64,000 bases of DNA from Telopea speciosissima (GCF_018873765.1 NC_057925.1:5157568-5221567); one strand, 5' to 3'; shown: positions 34,882-46,531, counted from the first letter of the stretch. The notes: generated from the letters alone by a model not told the origin. Numbers and translations: made by a program.

Positions 34882-35202
34882 TTGGAAAATCTGAATCGGC
34901 TCGACCTTGGAACAATGGAGAATAACGAAGTTACTGAGACCTGCGATCCTCAGAAGCTCCGCTTCTGGGCATTTGTTTCAATAAACGAGCATGTGCGTGT
35001 TTTTCAGAGCTACAACACATCCATACAACTCTTTAACTCTTTAGGTTTACTGGATCTAATCTATCTAATGGAAAAGGAAGATTATCATAATTCAGGGCTT
35101 CAGAAGCAAATTTGCCATATTGATTGTAGGGTAGAAACGATACAGAGATTACTGGAAGAGAAAAATTGGATGAGTTTTGAGGCTGTATTTGTTTGTTTCT
35201 AG
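34882..35202 (+). other. Unrecognised ORF inside the split Mutator-like element
   Basis: The 106-codon frame has balanced protein-like composition, including LRFWAFVSINEHVRVFQSYN and QKQICHIDCRVETIQRLLEE. Since related elements carry host gene fragments, this may be another captured exon. I recognise no domain and see no matching splice structure, so no function is proposed. Confidence 0.3.
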
Positions 35203-35756
35203 ATATTTAAACTCCTTAATTTGCTAAGATTAGTCACCTTTATTCAGTGATTGTTCAGTTTACTCGCAACAAAACACAAGAAGACAACCAATTGAGACTT
35301 AGGAATTAGGGGTTGGAAAGGACAGACATGGGATGCTTCTTCTTCTTTTCTCTCTCTCTCTCTTATTGATTCAGAAATCAGAGGGTTGGGGTGCTACAGA
35401 GACTTTGTACGATAGGACTAGGATTCGAAGGGCATTCAGTTGTAAATTAAGTCTTTCACTGCTGTAGATTTTGGGTCCTAATTAAAACTCTCAGAATTTG
35501 TAGGAGATTCAATTCACAATAAGAGATGGATACGTTTTGAATCAATCGTAGTTCTCACAGGTTACAAACCTCTCTCTTGTCTTACTCACTCATTAAATCC
35601 TTTCTGATCCCATCTCTTCGACAACTTCGCTCATAAATCCCCACTCCGTCAGAACCCTTCCACGAACCTTCCGTCTTTCCTAGAACCCTAGAAATCAAAT
35701 ATAAGAGCTACATAGGTTTTGGATTTCACAAGGGAAAATTTGACTATAATGGTAAG

Positions 35757-36551
35757 TGTTGTGTCAAGAAATCATCGAGCGGTCCTGTGAGTGTCGTCAC
35801 CTGCAAGTGGACCAAGGGGTCAACAGAGAGAACCGGTGTGGTTCCGGCCTAGGGCTCTTCGATGCCAAAGTTAGATCTCCTGGCGCAAATAGATGAATAG
35901 TGATTATTCAATATGAGTTTAGATATCCCCTGATGGGGTTGTGTACCTTACCTTTTATAGTAGTGTATGGCGGTGTGGAGAGTCCCAGTTTGATGGCGAT
36001 TGTGCCGTTGAGTGGATAGAGGCCCTGGGTAACGGGGCTCTATCCTGATTGACCATCTCCCTGCGGGAGGGAGTGTCCTAGTGGTATCAAGATCCTTGGT
36101 GGATAGATACCCGCGTGTGGTGATAACGTCCTTGGTGCTTGAATCCGTCTGGGTGACGTGACTTCAAAGCGGTGGCCTAGAGTCCTGGTGGTGACATGAG
36201 TCTGTAGCGATACGATCGGGTCATAGGTGAGTAGCCCCCACCTCATGTCTGTGCCCACGATGCTGTGCCTGGGTGCAGGCCGCGCCTGGGTGTGGCTACG
36301 CCTTAGTGAGGCCGCGCCTGAGTGGTGGCCGCGCCTGGGTGTGTGGCCGCGCCTAGGTGAGGCCTCGCCCGAGTGGTGGCCGCGATTGGGTGAGGCCGCG
36401 TCTGGGTGTGTGGCCACGCCTAGGTGAGGCCGCGCCCGAGTGGTGGCCTCGCCTGGGTGCTGGGTCCCCGGTTCGTTCCCCTTGGTTATGGAGCGGGTCG
36501 CCTGTGACACGTGGCGGCCGCTGATTGGCCCGGTGAATATTGGATGTATCA
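35757..36551 (-). repeat. 3' LTR (795 bp)
   Basis: It runs TGTTGTGTCAAG to GGATGTATCA on the plus strand (TG...CA on the minus strand). It is about 135 bp longer than the other LTR because a GC-rich block of 'ggccgcgcctgggtg'-type units (about 36279-36460) has more copies here. Confidence 0.92.
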
Positions 36552-36570
36552 TTTGCCCCCCACTCTCTTG
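36552..36570 (-). promoter_or_regulatory. Polypurine tract of the Tat element
   Basis: On the minus strand AGAGAGTGGGGGGCAAA directly precedes the TG of the 3' LTR, the expected position of the plus-strand primer. Confidence 0.85.
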
Positions 36571-37577
36571 GGATAGGATGTCCAAGAGAGTAGATGCCTT
36601 TATATAGTGAGGGGTCCACTGCGAATAGACTTTCCTTGCGGGGCTTGTCTGTAAATCCATTAATGAGGTAGGAGAGGTTGGGGGTTCAAACCTTTCCTCC
36701 TACACTTTTTCTTTTGTTTTTTGTAGGTATATGTTCCTTTCCTTCACTTTCTCTTCTTTCACTTCTCATTTCTCTTTCTTACTTTTTGTCTCCCATTTTG
36801 CTCTTCTTTAATTCCCCCTTTGCATTCCACTTTTTGTCTTTTGTCCTCTTTTTGGTGCCCACCATGTGCTTGTCTTTGGGTCACCTACACTAGTATCCAT
36901 TTTGCTTGATTTTGGATCCTTGTGTTTGCTTTGTGCTCACTTGGTGCCTTGGTTTGCTTGTAAGGCTTGAGTGGTGCTTGGCCTGAGTGCCTTGCCTCTG
37001 GTGGTCTCTCTCACTTGATCGTGCTAGTGGTGTGGCCTTGTCATCGTGTGCCTGCCTCCCCGTGCGATCGCCTTCCCCCTGAGGTAAGTTCGATCCCTTT
37101 TCTTTCTTTTCCTTTTTTTTTTTTTTTTTTTTTTTTGTAGGGCGACGCCTCTGTGAGGCCGCGCTTGCGGGTGTGGCCGCGCCTGTGGGTGTGGCCACGC
37201 CTGGGGTGGCCGCGCTTGAGGTGGTCGCGCCGCCTGGGTGTAGCCGCGCCTGGGTGGCCGCTCCTAGGGTGGTCGCGCCTGGAGTGGCCGCGCCTGGGTG
37301 GCCGTGCCTGCAGGCGCGAGGCCGGGGTCACCGCTCTTGTGGGGCATGAGGCCGCTTGGTTGTCGCGCCCGGGTGGCCGCCGCCTGTGGGTGTGAGGCCG
37401 CGCCTATGGTGGCCGCGGCGTGGGTGTGATGGACCCTCGCGCTTCTTCACTTTTCTTCTTCTTGTATGTGATGGATCTGCTGTTTATATTTTGCAGGTGA
37501 CCTTCATTTCATTTTTTCTTGCTAGCTTCTGGGAGATCGCTTTCTCGAGTAAGTAGTTCATTCCTCTCTTGTCCTTC
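36571..37577. other. Non-coding part of the Tat element upstream of the antisense ORF
   Basis: It holds a pyrimidine-rich stretch, a run of about 25 T (about 37110-37136) and a GC-rich array of 'gtggccgcgcctggg'-like units at about 37141-37430, similar to the array in the LTR. On the plus strand it could serve as promoter and leader of the antisense ORF. That is inference. Confidence 0.5.
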
Positions 37578-39699
37578 ATGTCGTTCCCGGGTGACCTTGG
37601 CCCTGCTTCAGTCGGGGTTGGATCTTCAGAGGAGCGTTCCCTAGGATCGCCTTCTTCTGTGGGTACTCCATCCTCTATACCCTCCCCTAGTGCTATTGAT
37701 GGAGGTGTGGGACCTTCTAGTGTCTCCGATCCCAGTAGGGATCGTCGGTCCTCTGGGGCGGCCTCCTCAGCCGCCGGTCCTGCTGATAGGTTGGGCCCTG
37801 TTGCTAGCATCTTGTCACCTTCTGACTTGGTCTCCCTCCGTGAGGAATTCCATATTCCCACTGAGGTCATGTTGCGTACTCCTGGGCCTGGCGAGTATGC
37901 CTTCTCTCACCGTGCGGATGAGATCTGTCTCTACCGTTCATTTTTTCTCCAGGGCCTTCGCCTTCCTATCCCTCGCTTTGTCGAGTTGGTGTTAGAGCAT
38001 TGGCACCTCACCCCTAGGCAGGTGTTGCCCAACTCTTGGAGGGTGATCTTGGGTTTCTATGTCTTCTTCGCCCGCCTGGGGCGTGCCGCCATTGTTCCCT
38101 TGTTCTCCCACTTTTATCTGTTGAAGAAGGGGAACCATGGATGTTATCACTTTGCTCGCTGCGTGCTCAAGGGGCCCTATGCCTCTGTGGAGTTTCTCAC
38201 GGGGATCACTAGCCACGTGAAGTATTGGAGGGATCGCTTCTTTTTTGCCACGGTCCCCCGATGCCCACTACGGACTGTTAGGGAAGTTATTGACCTCAAG
38301 AGGGTCAATCAGGGGCTTGAGCTGAGTGATTTTGAGGGTGACTCCCTCAAGCTGTGCCTGGGTCGTGATCCGTTCCACGTCCAGGAGTTGGACTCGGAGG
38401 CCTTCTTGTCTCTCTGGAAGCTGAGTCCTGGTAAGAGCACTGTCTTTTGTACTTGATTGGCATGTTGGTATTTGAATGTATATGTCATCTGATTGATTGG
38501 GCGGTCTATGCAGTGGATACGCGTCCGGACTTCAGTTTGCTCCGTGGCAATCTGCGGAGGAAGGCCGATTCTTAGGGTGATCCATCTGTTGGAGTGACCG
38601 ATGTTGGTGGTGCTTCTGCGCCTGTGGTAGTTGGAGCGAAGCGAAAGGGTGGACCAGGACATGCCCACATGACGAGCTCTGGTGTACGTGTCCTCCTTCC
38701 CCGTACTTCTCCTGATGATGATGGCATTTCGGGCTCTGTGCCTCAGCCTCCCTCTGTCGCTCCTTCTGGGTCTTCTGTATTGCCCCTCTCCAAGGGGAAA
38801 GGTGTGAGTTCCTCTGATGGTACTACCACTGATCTTCCCACGCTGGATGAGTCCCTGGTGATCACCTTGGGCGTGCCGGAGGGCTCGACCTTGGCCGGAG
38901 CCGATGTGTCGCGGGAGTGGGTGGACAGGGGTAGGCTCCCTACCGCAAGGGTGGCCTTGCAGAGGCTTAGCGATGCTTGTCTGGCCCAGACTCTCTACCA
39001 TGATATGGCTTCGGTGAGTTATCCCTTTTTTGTCTCGTCATGTTCATTGCTTCATTTATTCTTAGATTGTTTTATCGCTTGCCATGTTGATTGTAGGTTC
39101 ATCATCGTGTTGCCGAGGCGGTGCTTCGCTTGGAGGGTCACGCTTCTTGTGAGGTGTAGATACAGCACACCCTGCGTGACGTGGAGAGGGAGCTCCAGGG
39201 ATAGATCGATGCCCGTGAGAGGGCCGAGGCCGACGTGCAGAGGGCATCGGGGGAGCTCGCGGTGGCGTCTGAGAAGCTCCTGGAGGTGTCTGAGGAGCTA
39301 CGTGCGACCTCTGCTGGTGCGGCCTAGAGCTCGGCTAGGGTTCTTGCCTTGGATGAGGAGCTTCATTCGTTGAGGGGAAGGCATGAGGCGGAGCTGGCAT
39401 CTGCAGGGGAGCGAGCTGTGACTGAGTTCCAGGCGTCCTCTACGTTCTCGATGCTGTATCAGGCGCAGCTTTAGCCCGCCTATGAGGGAGGGGTCCGGGA
39501 CTTAGCCGCTTGTGTCCTGGAGGTGACCCCCAATTATGACTTCTCTGTCTAGGGGTTCTCTGAGTTTGCTGCGGTGCTTTCGGGTGTATCTGTGGTGGAG
39601 AGCGTTCCAGTGTCAGAGGTGGAGGCTGCCCTACCTGAGGGGGGTGCTGCTGCGCGTCTTCTTGAGGTGGACATGATGTCTTCTGCGGGTCGGAGGTGA
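37578..39699 (+). pseudogene. Antisense accessory ORF (aORF) of the Tat element, three exons, six TAG stops
   Basis: Exon 1 is 37578-38430 (ATG at 37578), exon 2 38514-39013 and exon 3 39097-39699. The introns (38431-38513 and 39014-39096) are 83 bp each with GTAAG/GTGAG donors and CAG/TAG acceptors. Joining them keeps one frame to a TGA at 39697, about 650 codons. Exon 1 contains RLPIPRFVELVLEHWHL and LPNSWRVILGFYVFFARLG, like the 'putative gypsy-type transposon' domain (Pfam Transposase_28) of Tat antisense ORFs. Exon 3 is a coiled coil rich in E, A and L. In-frame TAG codons lie at 38573, 39157, 39202, 39325, 39472 and 39550. Each is one C-to-T step from CAG. The molecular role of this family is unknown. 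Confidence 0.8.
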
Positions 39700-39934
39700 C
39701 CCACCACCGTGGTCCCTTGACCCTACGGCCGATCCTGTAGACGTCTCAACCTTTTTCCTTTTTTGAACTTGAGTTGTAACTACTATGACTTTTCTATGTG
39801 ATCGCTTTTGCTTCTCTTTGATTGCATTGTCTCCTGGTGATTGTTTGCGCGTTGATGCTCTCTGACCCTTGATAATCATGGGATTTTGGTAGTGGCGTCG
39901 TGCCTTGGTGATCCTCGGACCTTGGTGGGTTAAC

Positions 39935-40495
39935 GCCTTAGGTGTAAAGCCTCAGTGTTGGCATGACGCCTTAGGCCTACAACCTCAGTGGTGGCATGAC
40001 GCCTTAGGCCTACAACCTCAGTGGTGGCATAACGCCTTAGGCATGAAGCCTCAGTGGGGGCATGACGCCTTAGGCATGAAGCCTCAGTGGTGGCATGACG
40101 CCTTAGGCATGAAGCCTCAGTGGTGGCATGTTGCCTTAGGCATAAAGCCTCAGTGTTGGCATGTTGCCTTAGGCGTGAAGCCTCAGTGGTGGCATGACGC
40201 CTTAGGCATGAAGCCTCAGTGTTGGCATGTTGCCTTAGGCATAAAGGCTCAGTGTTGGTATGTTGCCTTAGGCATAAAGCCTCAGTGGTGGCATGACGCC
40301 TTAGGCATGAAGCCTCAGTGGTGGCATGACGTCTTAGGCATGAAGCCTCAGTGTTGGCATGTTGCCTTAGGCATAAAGCCTCAGTGTTGGCATGTTGCCT
40401 TAGGCATAAAGCCTCAGTGTTTGCATGTTGCCTTAGGCATAAAGCCTCAGTGTTGGCATGTTGCCTTAGGCATAAAGCCTCTGGGGTGGCGTCAC
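39935..40495. repeat. 33-bp tandem array, about 17 copies
   Basis: Units of the form 'gccttaggcatgaagcctc' plus 'agtggtggcatgac' repeat about 17 times with small differences (gac/gtt, tgg/ttg). Because 33 is divisible by 3, the array is open in the plus frame and reads as an 11-residue repeat (ALGMKPQWWHD). It lies between the integrase end and the antisense ORF end. Confidence 0.92.
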
Positions 40496-40680
40496 GCCTT
40501 GATGTAGTGGCAGTGATTCGATTGAGTGGTAGAAGAAGACAAGTATTCCTGAAACATCTCTTTGTTTTGAATGAAATTCAAATTGACCGTGAAACAGTGA
40601 TGTCGTCTACTGCTACTGCTGCTATTATCACTACCACTACTGCTACTCTTGATGGCTACTCTTGATGGAGCTATTTGTTT

Positions 40681-41722
40681 CTACTGGTAATACTTCTGCA
40701 GATGTTCTGAGTTCCAGGTACGGTCTACCTTCTTGTCCCCTAGAGTCTTCAAGCGGTAGGTCCCTGGACGTATCTGCTTGGAGACTATGTAGGGTCCTTC
40801 CCAGTTGGGTGACAGCTTCCCTGCCTTCTGTGGCTGTGATGCACTTGCCCTCCGTAGGACTAAATCTCCCTGGTGGAATAGCCTTTCCTTGACCCTGGCA
40901 TTATAGTACCTGGCAGTACGTTGCTGGTAGGCGACGTTCCTTAATCGTGCTCTCTCACAGACCTCATCTATAAAGTCTAGGTTCGCGCATAGTCCGTCGA
41001 TATAGGTACATTCGTTGAAGTGCAAAACCCTATGGGACATGGCGCAGACCTCTACTGGTGCCAATGCTTCAGTGCCATATACTAGGCGGAATGGGCTCTC
41101 TCCTGTGGGTGTCCTTATTGTAGTTCGGTATGCCCACAGGACGCTTGGTAGCTCTTCGACCGAGTTTCCTTTGGCCCCTCTAGCCTTTTCTTGACTCCTT
41201 CCAATAGTGTTCTGTTGGTGACCTCCACCTGACCATTGGCCTGTGGGTATGCTACCGACACAGGCCGATAGTCGATGTTGTAGCTGTGACAGAATGCTTG
41301 GAATTTGGGGTTGTTGAATTGTTTGCCGTTGTCCGAGACGAGGATCCGTGGTACCCGAAACTGTAGATGACGCTCGCCGCAGACGAACTTCTCCATCTCT
41401 GCCTCTCGTTATCTTGGCCAAGGGTTTAGCTTCGACCCACTTGGTGAAGTAGTCAATCGCGACAACCAGGTACTTTCTGTTTCCCGGTGCTGCGTTGAAG
41501 TTGCCTAAGATGTCAAGTCCCCACATGGCAAAAGGTATGGGGTTGAGGATTGATGTCAGCTTGGTGGCGGGTAGATGGGGTACTGGGGCGAACAACTGAC
41601 ATTGCTTGCATTTCTTGGCATATTGGATGGCCTCCTTTTGCATTCGTGGCCAGTATAGTCCCTGGCGGAGGATTTTGTAGGCTAGGGCTCATCCCCCATG
41701 TGGCTTCCACATATCCCCTCAT
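40681..41722 (-). pseudogene. Integrase of the Tat element (frameshifted)
   Basis: The frame from 41643 contains the end of the zinc-binding region (KKCKQCQLFAP), then the core (FAMWGLDILGNF with the first Asp, VVAIDYFTKWVEAKPLAKIT). Near 41400 the frame shifts: the second core block ILVSDNGKQFNN and YPQANGQVEVTNRTLLEGVKKRLE is in another frame (41396-41115). Near 41180 it returns to the first frame for LPSVLWAYRTTIRTPTGESPF and the C-terminal GDLVLRRASASQPQKAGKLSPNWEGPY, a GPY/F-type module. Two opposite one-base changes would explain this. It catalysed cDNA insertion when intact. Confidence 0.85.
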
Positions 41723-41882
41723 AGACTTGGCTAGGGCGTACTTCCGCCCCCTTGGGTCCTAGGCACCGGAGTAGTGGTGCTGTTGCCCCCCGCTTGTACA
41801 GTACCCCATCTAGGACGGTGTACTTTATAGCTCTCATCCTGATCTTCCTAGCCTCGGCCTTGTCTTCTGGTAAGACATCGTT

Positions 41883-42379
41883 CTAGAGGTAGTTGAGTAG
41901 AGGGTCCATCCAACTAGGTCCCTCCTCGATTTCGTTAACCTGCTTTTCCTTATACGTTGGCTCATACAGGATCTCAACATAGACTGCGCTAGCCAAATTT
42001 TGGAGTTCCTCATTAACTAGCCTGGATAGGGCATCGACGGCGGCGTTCTCATCCCTAGGAACTCGAACCATCTCGAACTTCACAAAATCCTCAATCAATG
42101 CTTGAGCACGTGCTAGGTATGATGCCATCCTATCATTTTCGCCTCATACTCTCCATTCACCTGATTCACCATGAGCTGGGAGTCGCTCCGGGTGGATAGG
42201 TGTGTGACTTGGATGGCTCTGGCCACCCGGAGTCCAGCTAATAATGCCTCGTATTTTGCTTCATTATTGGATGCTTGGAAGGTGAATCGGAGAGCATATT
42301 GGATACGAAATCCCTCGGGGCTAGTTAATATGAGACCAGCGCCGCTTCCCGCCGCATTACTCGACCCGTCCACGAACAT
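41883..42379 (-). pseudogene. Second (archaeal-type) RNase H-like domain of the Tat element
   Basis: The minus-strand frame at 42379 contains FVDGSSNAAGSGAGLIL, ASNNEAKYEALLAGLRVA and STRSDSQLMVNQVNGEYEAK. These carry the D, E and D of an RNase H core. The overlapping frame at 42128 completes VRVPRDENAAVDALSRL. A second RNase H after the RT-RNase H unit is typical of Tat-lineage polyproteins. The domain is split over two frames. Confidence 0.8.
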
Positions 42380-43902
42380 GTCCCACGATCCATGATCCTT
42401 CTCTTGGGCTCCCTGTTTTTATTCGATCTCGAGGCAGTACACTGCAATGAAATGCAAGAGCCTGGCCTTTGATGGCTGTCCTTGGTTGGAACCTGATGTC
42501 ATGCTCACTTAACTCCACCACCCATGCTATCAATCGCCCGGAGACGTCTGGCTTGTGCAGTATCTTCTTCAGGGGTGGGTCTGTGAGGACTATGATGGTA
42601 TGGGCTTGAAAGTATGGTCGTAGCTTCCGGCCGCAATTACCAATGCATAGGCTACCTTCTCGATCCTAGTGTACCTGGTCTCGCATCGATCGAACATGGG
42701 CGTAGTAGATGGGCCTTTGGACTTTGTCTTCTTCCAGAGATCTTGCACCGACCGTGACAGGGTGGCGGCAGGTAGAGCTATAACTCTTCGTTAGGTTCAG
42801 TCGCCCAGCGTGGTGGGCTCTCTAGGTACTCCTTCAATTCTTCGAACGCCTTCCGGCACTCTTCCGTCCATGTGAAATCTTTAGGGCTTCGGAGGTTCTT
42901 CAACGTTTTAAAGAATGGTAAGCACTTATCACCTGATCGTGACACGAACCTGAAAAGGGCAACGACCCTTCCATTCAACCTCTGCACTTCCCTGACCGTC
43001 TGAGGAGGTGCCATCTCTTGGATGGTCTTGATCTTGGATGGGTTGGCTTCTATTCCACGGACTGAGACCATGAACCCCAGGAATTTTCTAGACGTTACAT
43101 CGAAGGCGTACTTTGCAGGATTTAGCTTCATCTGGTTCCTCCTCAGTACTATGAATGCTTCCTCTAGGTCGGTCAGGTGTTGGTTGGCGTGGATGCTTTT
43201 CACGAGCATGTCATCCACATATACCTCCATGTTGCGCCCGATCTGCTCCTCGAACATCTTGTTGACCATCCTCTGATAGGTGGCCCCTGCATTCTTTAAC
43301 CCGAACGGCATGACGTTGTAGCAGTAGTTCTCTTTGGTCGTCCGGAATGCGGTGTAAGACTCATCATCCTCATACATGAGGATCTGGTTGTATCCGGAGT
43401 AGGCATCCATGAAACTCAGCATCTCATGGCCGACGGTGGCGTCGATCAGTAGGTCGATCCTGGGCAGTGGGTACTCATCTTTTGGGCATGCCTTGTTCAG
43501 GTCGGTATAGTCGACACACATCCTCCACTTCCCACCTGGCTTTGGTACCATGACCACGTTGGCGAGCCAGGTTGGGAACTTCTCCTTTCTGATGAACCCT
43601 GATCGGCTTAACTTCTCGACCTCCTCCTTGATTGCTGCTTGTCGGTCGAGGATGAAGTTACGCCGCTTCTGTTGAATGGGCTTCCTGGTTGGGTCGACAT
43701 GTAGTCGGTGTTTCGCTATAGAACGTGGTATTCCCGGCATGTCAGAGGTCGACCATGCGAAGACATCCATGTTCGCTTGGAGGAGGTGTCCAAGCCCTTC
43801 TTTCTGTTCCTTGCTTATCAGCGAGCCGACCTGAACGACCTTGGAGGGGTCGTCCGTGAGGGGCCATGGGATGAGGTCTTCCTGGCCTTCCCCTTCTCTC
43901 TG
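42380..43902 (-). pseudogene. Reverse transcriptase and first RNase H of the Tat element
   Basis: The open frame at 43770-42778 holds the full RT palm. It shows FIRKEKFPTWLANVVMVPKPGGKWRMCVDY, the catalytic MEVYVDDMLVKS (YVDD box) and FLGFMVSVRGIEANPSKI. Upstream it is in frame with the protease across a single TGA at 43903-43905. Downstream of 42778 the RNase H region continues with stops and frame changes (segments resembling QRPIYY and LTDPPLKKIL). It copied element RNA into cDNA when intact. Confidence 0.9.
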
Positions 43903-44496
43903 TCAGTTCATCTCTCCGGTCGCGACCATGCTCTCTAGGCAGAGTGCCATTCCACGGGTGTTACCATTGTTCTTTTTCATGAAGGTGGCGTAGCACTCCC
44001 TTGCTTTCTTCTGATCTCCTCGGACTTCGCCTACCCCATTCTCGATGGGGAACTTCATCTTCAGGTGAAGTGGTGATATGACTCCTCTAAGGGCTGTCAG
44101 TGATGGTCGCCCTAAGAGGCCGTTGAAGGATACCATGGACTTGACTACCATGAAATTCACCATGATGGTTATTTGTTGAGGGTGTACCCCGAAGGTGACG
44201 GGTAGCTCTATGGTACCTCTGATGGAGGCGGTGGCACCTGAGAATCCATGGAGATAAGTGGGCTCTGGTTTGAGCTGGTCGTCCCCGAACCCGAACTGTC
44301 GATAGGCATCCAAGGAGAGTACGTCAATAGACGCCCCTGTGTCTATCAGTACCCTGTGTATAGGTCGGTTGGCTACCTCCACCTGTACTACCAGGGCATC
44401 TTCATGCGGGAAGTTTAGTCCTTCCAGGTCTTCATCCGAGAAGGAGATCACCGCCTCGGTCCTGGCTATCTTGCTTGGCTTCTTTGCCACTCCCAC
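43903..44496 (-). pseudogene. Aspartic protease of the Tat element
   Basis: The 197-codon frame contains VLIDTGASIDVLSLDAYRQF with the catalytic DTG, and a conserved downstream glycine segment (SFNGLLGRPSLTAL). It matures the Gag-Pol polyprotein in intact relatives. A TGA at 43903-43905 separates it from the RT in the same frame. Confidence 0.88.
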
Positions 44497-44588
44497 TAAC
44501 CTGGCATGAGCTTTAGCTTTTCTGGTGGACTCTTGCCCCGGTCCTCCAAGTATGGTGAGGATAGGAGGTCCCTTGGTGCCACTAGGTT

Positions 44589-46466
44589 CTATTGCATCTC
44601 TCGGCTCTTACGGGCGGTCTCTCTCTCGTCTGTTCTTCTTTCTTCTTGTCTCGATTCCACTCTGTCTCCGTCGTGACCTCTATCTCCTTGGCCTGAGCGG
44701 TTGTCACGTCTCCCCTTCACATACTTGTTCAAGCTTCCTGCTCTTACTAGTTGTTCTATCTCTCTCTTCAATTGATAGCACTCCTTTGTGTCGTGTCCAT
44801 TCTCTTTGTGGAAGAGATAATATTTATTAGGGTTTCGCTTCTCTGGTCCTGCTAGCATGGGTCGTGGCCAATGGAGTAGGTCAAGGTCCTGGATCTGTAT
44901 GAGTATCTGAGACCTGGTGGTGTTCAGTGGTGTGAACTTAGGGGTGCTTGCCCTCTCACTTCTCTCGGGGCGGCAGTCGCTCTTCTCTTGTCGACGCTCT
45001 GTCCTCGACCTCTTACTCTCTTTGCGGTCATCAGGTGCTGACCTCTTGTTGTTCTGTGGCTTGGCCTCGATTATTTTCGTTCTAACTTGTAGTACCTCGG
45101 CCATATTTGCAAACTCGTTGCACCGCTCCAGGAGCTCTTTCATAGTCCTGGTCTCATGACGTGCCAGGTCCTTGATCAAGTCCAGGTCCCTAATACCTCC
45201 TGCTAGGGCTGCATGTTGTGTCTGGTCATCCAAGTCTCGAACCTCCAGGGACTCCTTGGTAAACCTGGTAACGTATTCCCTGAGAGATTCCCCAGGGTTC
45301 TGTACCACGTTCAGTAGATTGACGGTGGTCTTCTTCTGCTTGATGCTGCTTTGGAAATGAGTGACGAACTGTTCGCATAGCTCTGCGAATGAGCATATAG
45401 ATCTCGATCGTAGCCTGGAGAACCATGATGTGGCTGCTCCCTTGAGGGATGCAGGGAATGCCCGACAGGAGACCACATCTGACCCACCATACAGCGTCAT
45501 CATGCCATTAAAGTAGTTGATGTGGTCATTAGGGTCAGTGGTACCACTGTAGAGTTCAAAGGTGGGTAGTTGAAACCTGGAAGGTAGTGTGGCTGACATG
45601 ATCTCTGCCGAGAATGGGTGTTGTCCAGGTATGGAATGTGTCTCGCCTTTGGTCTGCTTCTTCAACCCTTCCAGCTTCTCATCCAGGTCACGGAGTCTTT
45701 GATCGAGCTCCTCGTCCCGTGTCTGTCCCTCACGCCTGGCCGGACGTTCGCTGCGACCCCGTTCATGCTCTCTCCTGGATGTCCCCTCCCGCCTTGAGTG
45801 TTGGCAGGATGGTGAATGGTCACGCCGTGATGAACCCTGTCGTGAAGGTGAGGGGCTTTATTCTCTGTAGGTCCGGCTTCGTCGTGGTATGTGACCTTCT
45901 TCAAGTCGTCCGTCGAACACAGACCTCATGACCGATCTCTGCGGGCTAGACACCCTCGCCCTGGGTGTTGGCGTCCTCCCACGTTCTGACTGTGGCGACA
46001 GGTCTCTTGTTCTCCTGGGATGCTGGGAAGGCTCCCCCTGCTGCGGAGTGGGGGTTACCCGTTGCGCAAGTCTCTCTGATCTCACGCCCCTGGGAGATGA
46101 TCTCCTAGGGTTCGGCTCTTGTCGAGGTACGGATTCCACCCTTACTGATGGTGAAGTCCTTCGACGGTGAGACATCGCACGCTGCGTCAAGTATTCTCGA
46201 AAGAGTCGTTGTTCATCGAGGATCTGTCGTTGCAGGTCGTTGATCTGACCCACAGTGGCTGGAGCATTGGGGTCAGGTATCACCTCCACCACCACATCGT
46301 CTGCCTCGTCATTGTTGGGCTCGTCGACCACGAACTGGTCATTAAGGGGGATCTCTTCCTCCAGAGGGACATGGTCCTGGTCGTTGGCTCTGCGGCGAGA
46401 GCACTCTAGGGGTGGTGATCCATTCCTTGCTCCGTTGTTGGTGGTGGTAGTCTTCCTTCGAGCCAT
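44589..46466 (-). pseudogene. Gag of the Tat element, one internal TAA
   Basis: The ATG at 46466 starts MARRKTTTTNNG. A single TAA at 45858-45860 interrupts an otherwise continuous frame ending at 44589. The retrotransposon-gag core spans about 45600-45080 (RFQLPTFELYSGTTDPNDHI, SLKGAATSWFSRL, FVTHFQSS). Near 44830-44760 a zinc-knuckle-like segment reads YYLFHKENGHDTKECYQL, with Tyr in place of the first Cys. The N-terminal half is Arg/Ser-rich. Intact relatives form the cytoplasmic particle that packages element RNA. Confidence 0.87.
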
Positions 46467-46511
46467 TGAATGAATATGGAAGCGAGCTAGTAGTCTGTAA
46501 TGGCTAGCGTC

Positions 46512-46531
46512 GTTCCACGCAGGCGGCGCCA
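46512..46531 (-). promoter_or_regulatory. Primer-binding site of the Tat element
   Basis: On the minus strand TGGCGCCGCCTGCGTGGAAC starts 2 nt after the 5' LTR. TGGCGCCG matches the complement of the tRNA-Asp 3' end used by many plant Ty3/gypsy elements. Pairing beyond 8 nt is imperfect. Confidence 0.75.

Noticed and set aside
36040..36660. A 206-codon minus-strand ORF rich in Arg, Gly and His
   Set aside because: It is a translation of the LTR and its GC-rich repeats. The same frame recurs in the other LTR.
36230..37440. CpG island marking a gene promoter
   Set aside because: The GC richness comes from tandem repeat units in the LTR and internal region of the retrotransposon.
39935..40495. 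CRISPR-like regular repeats
   Set aside because: The units are contiguous with no unique spacers, and this is plant nuclear DNA inside a retrotransposon.
39905..40507. A 200-codon plus-strand ORF of 11-residue repeats
   Set aside because: It is the in-frame reading of a 33-bp non-coding tandem array. The unit length alone keeps it open.
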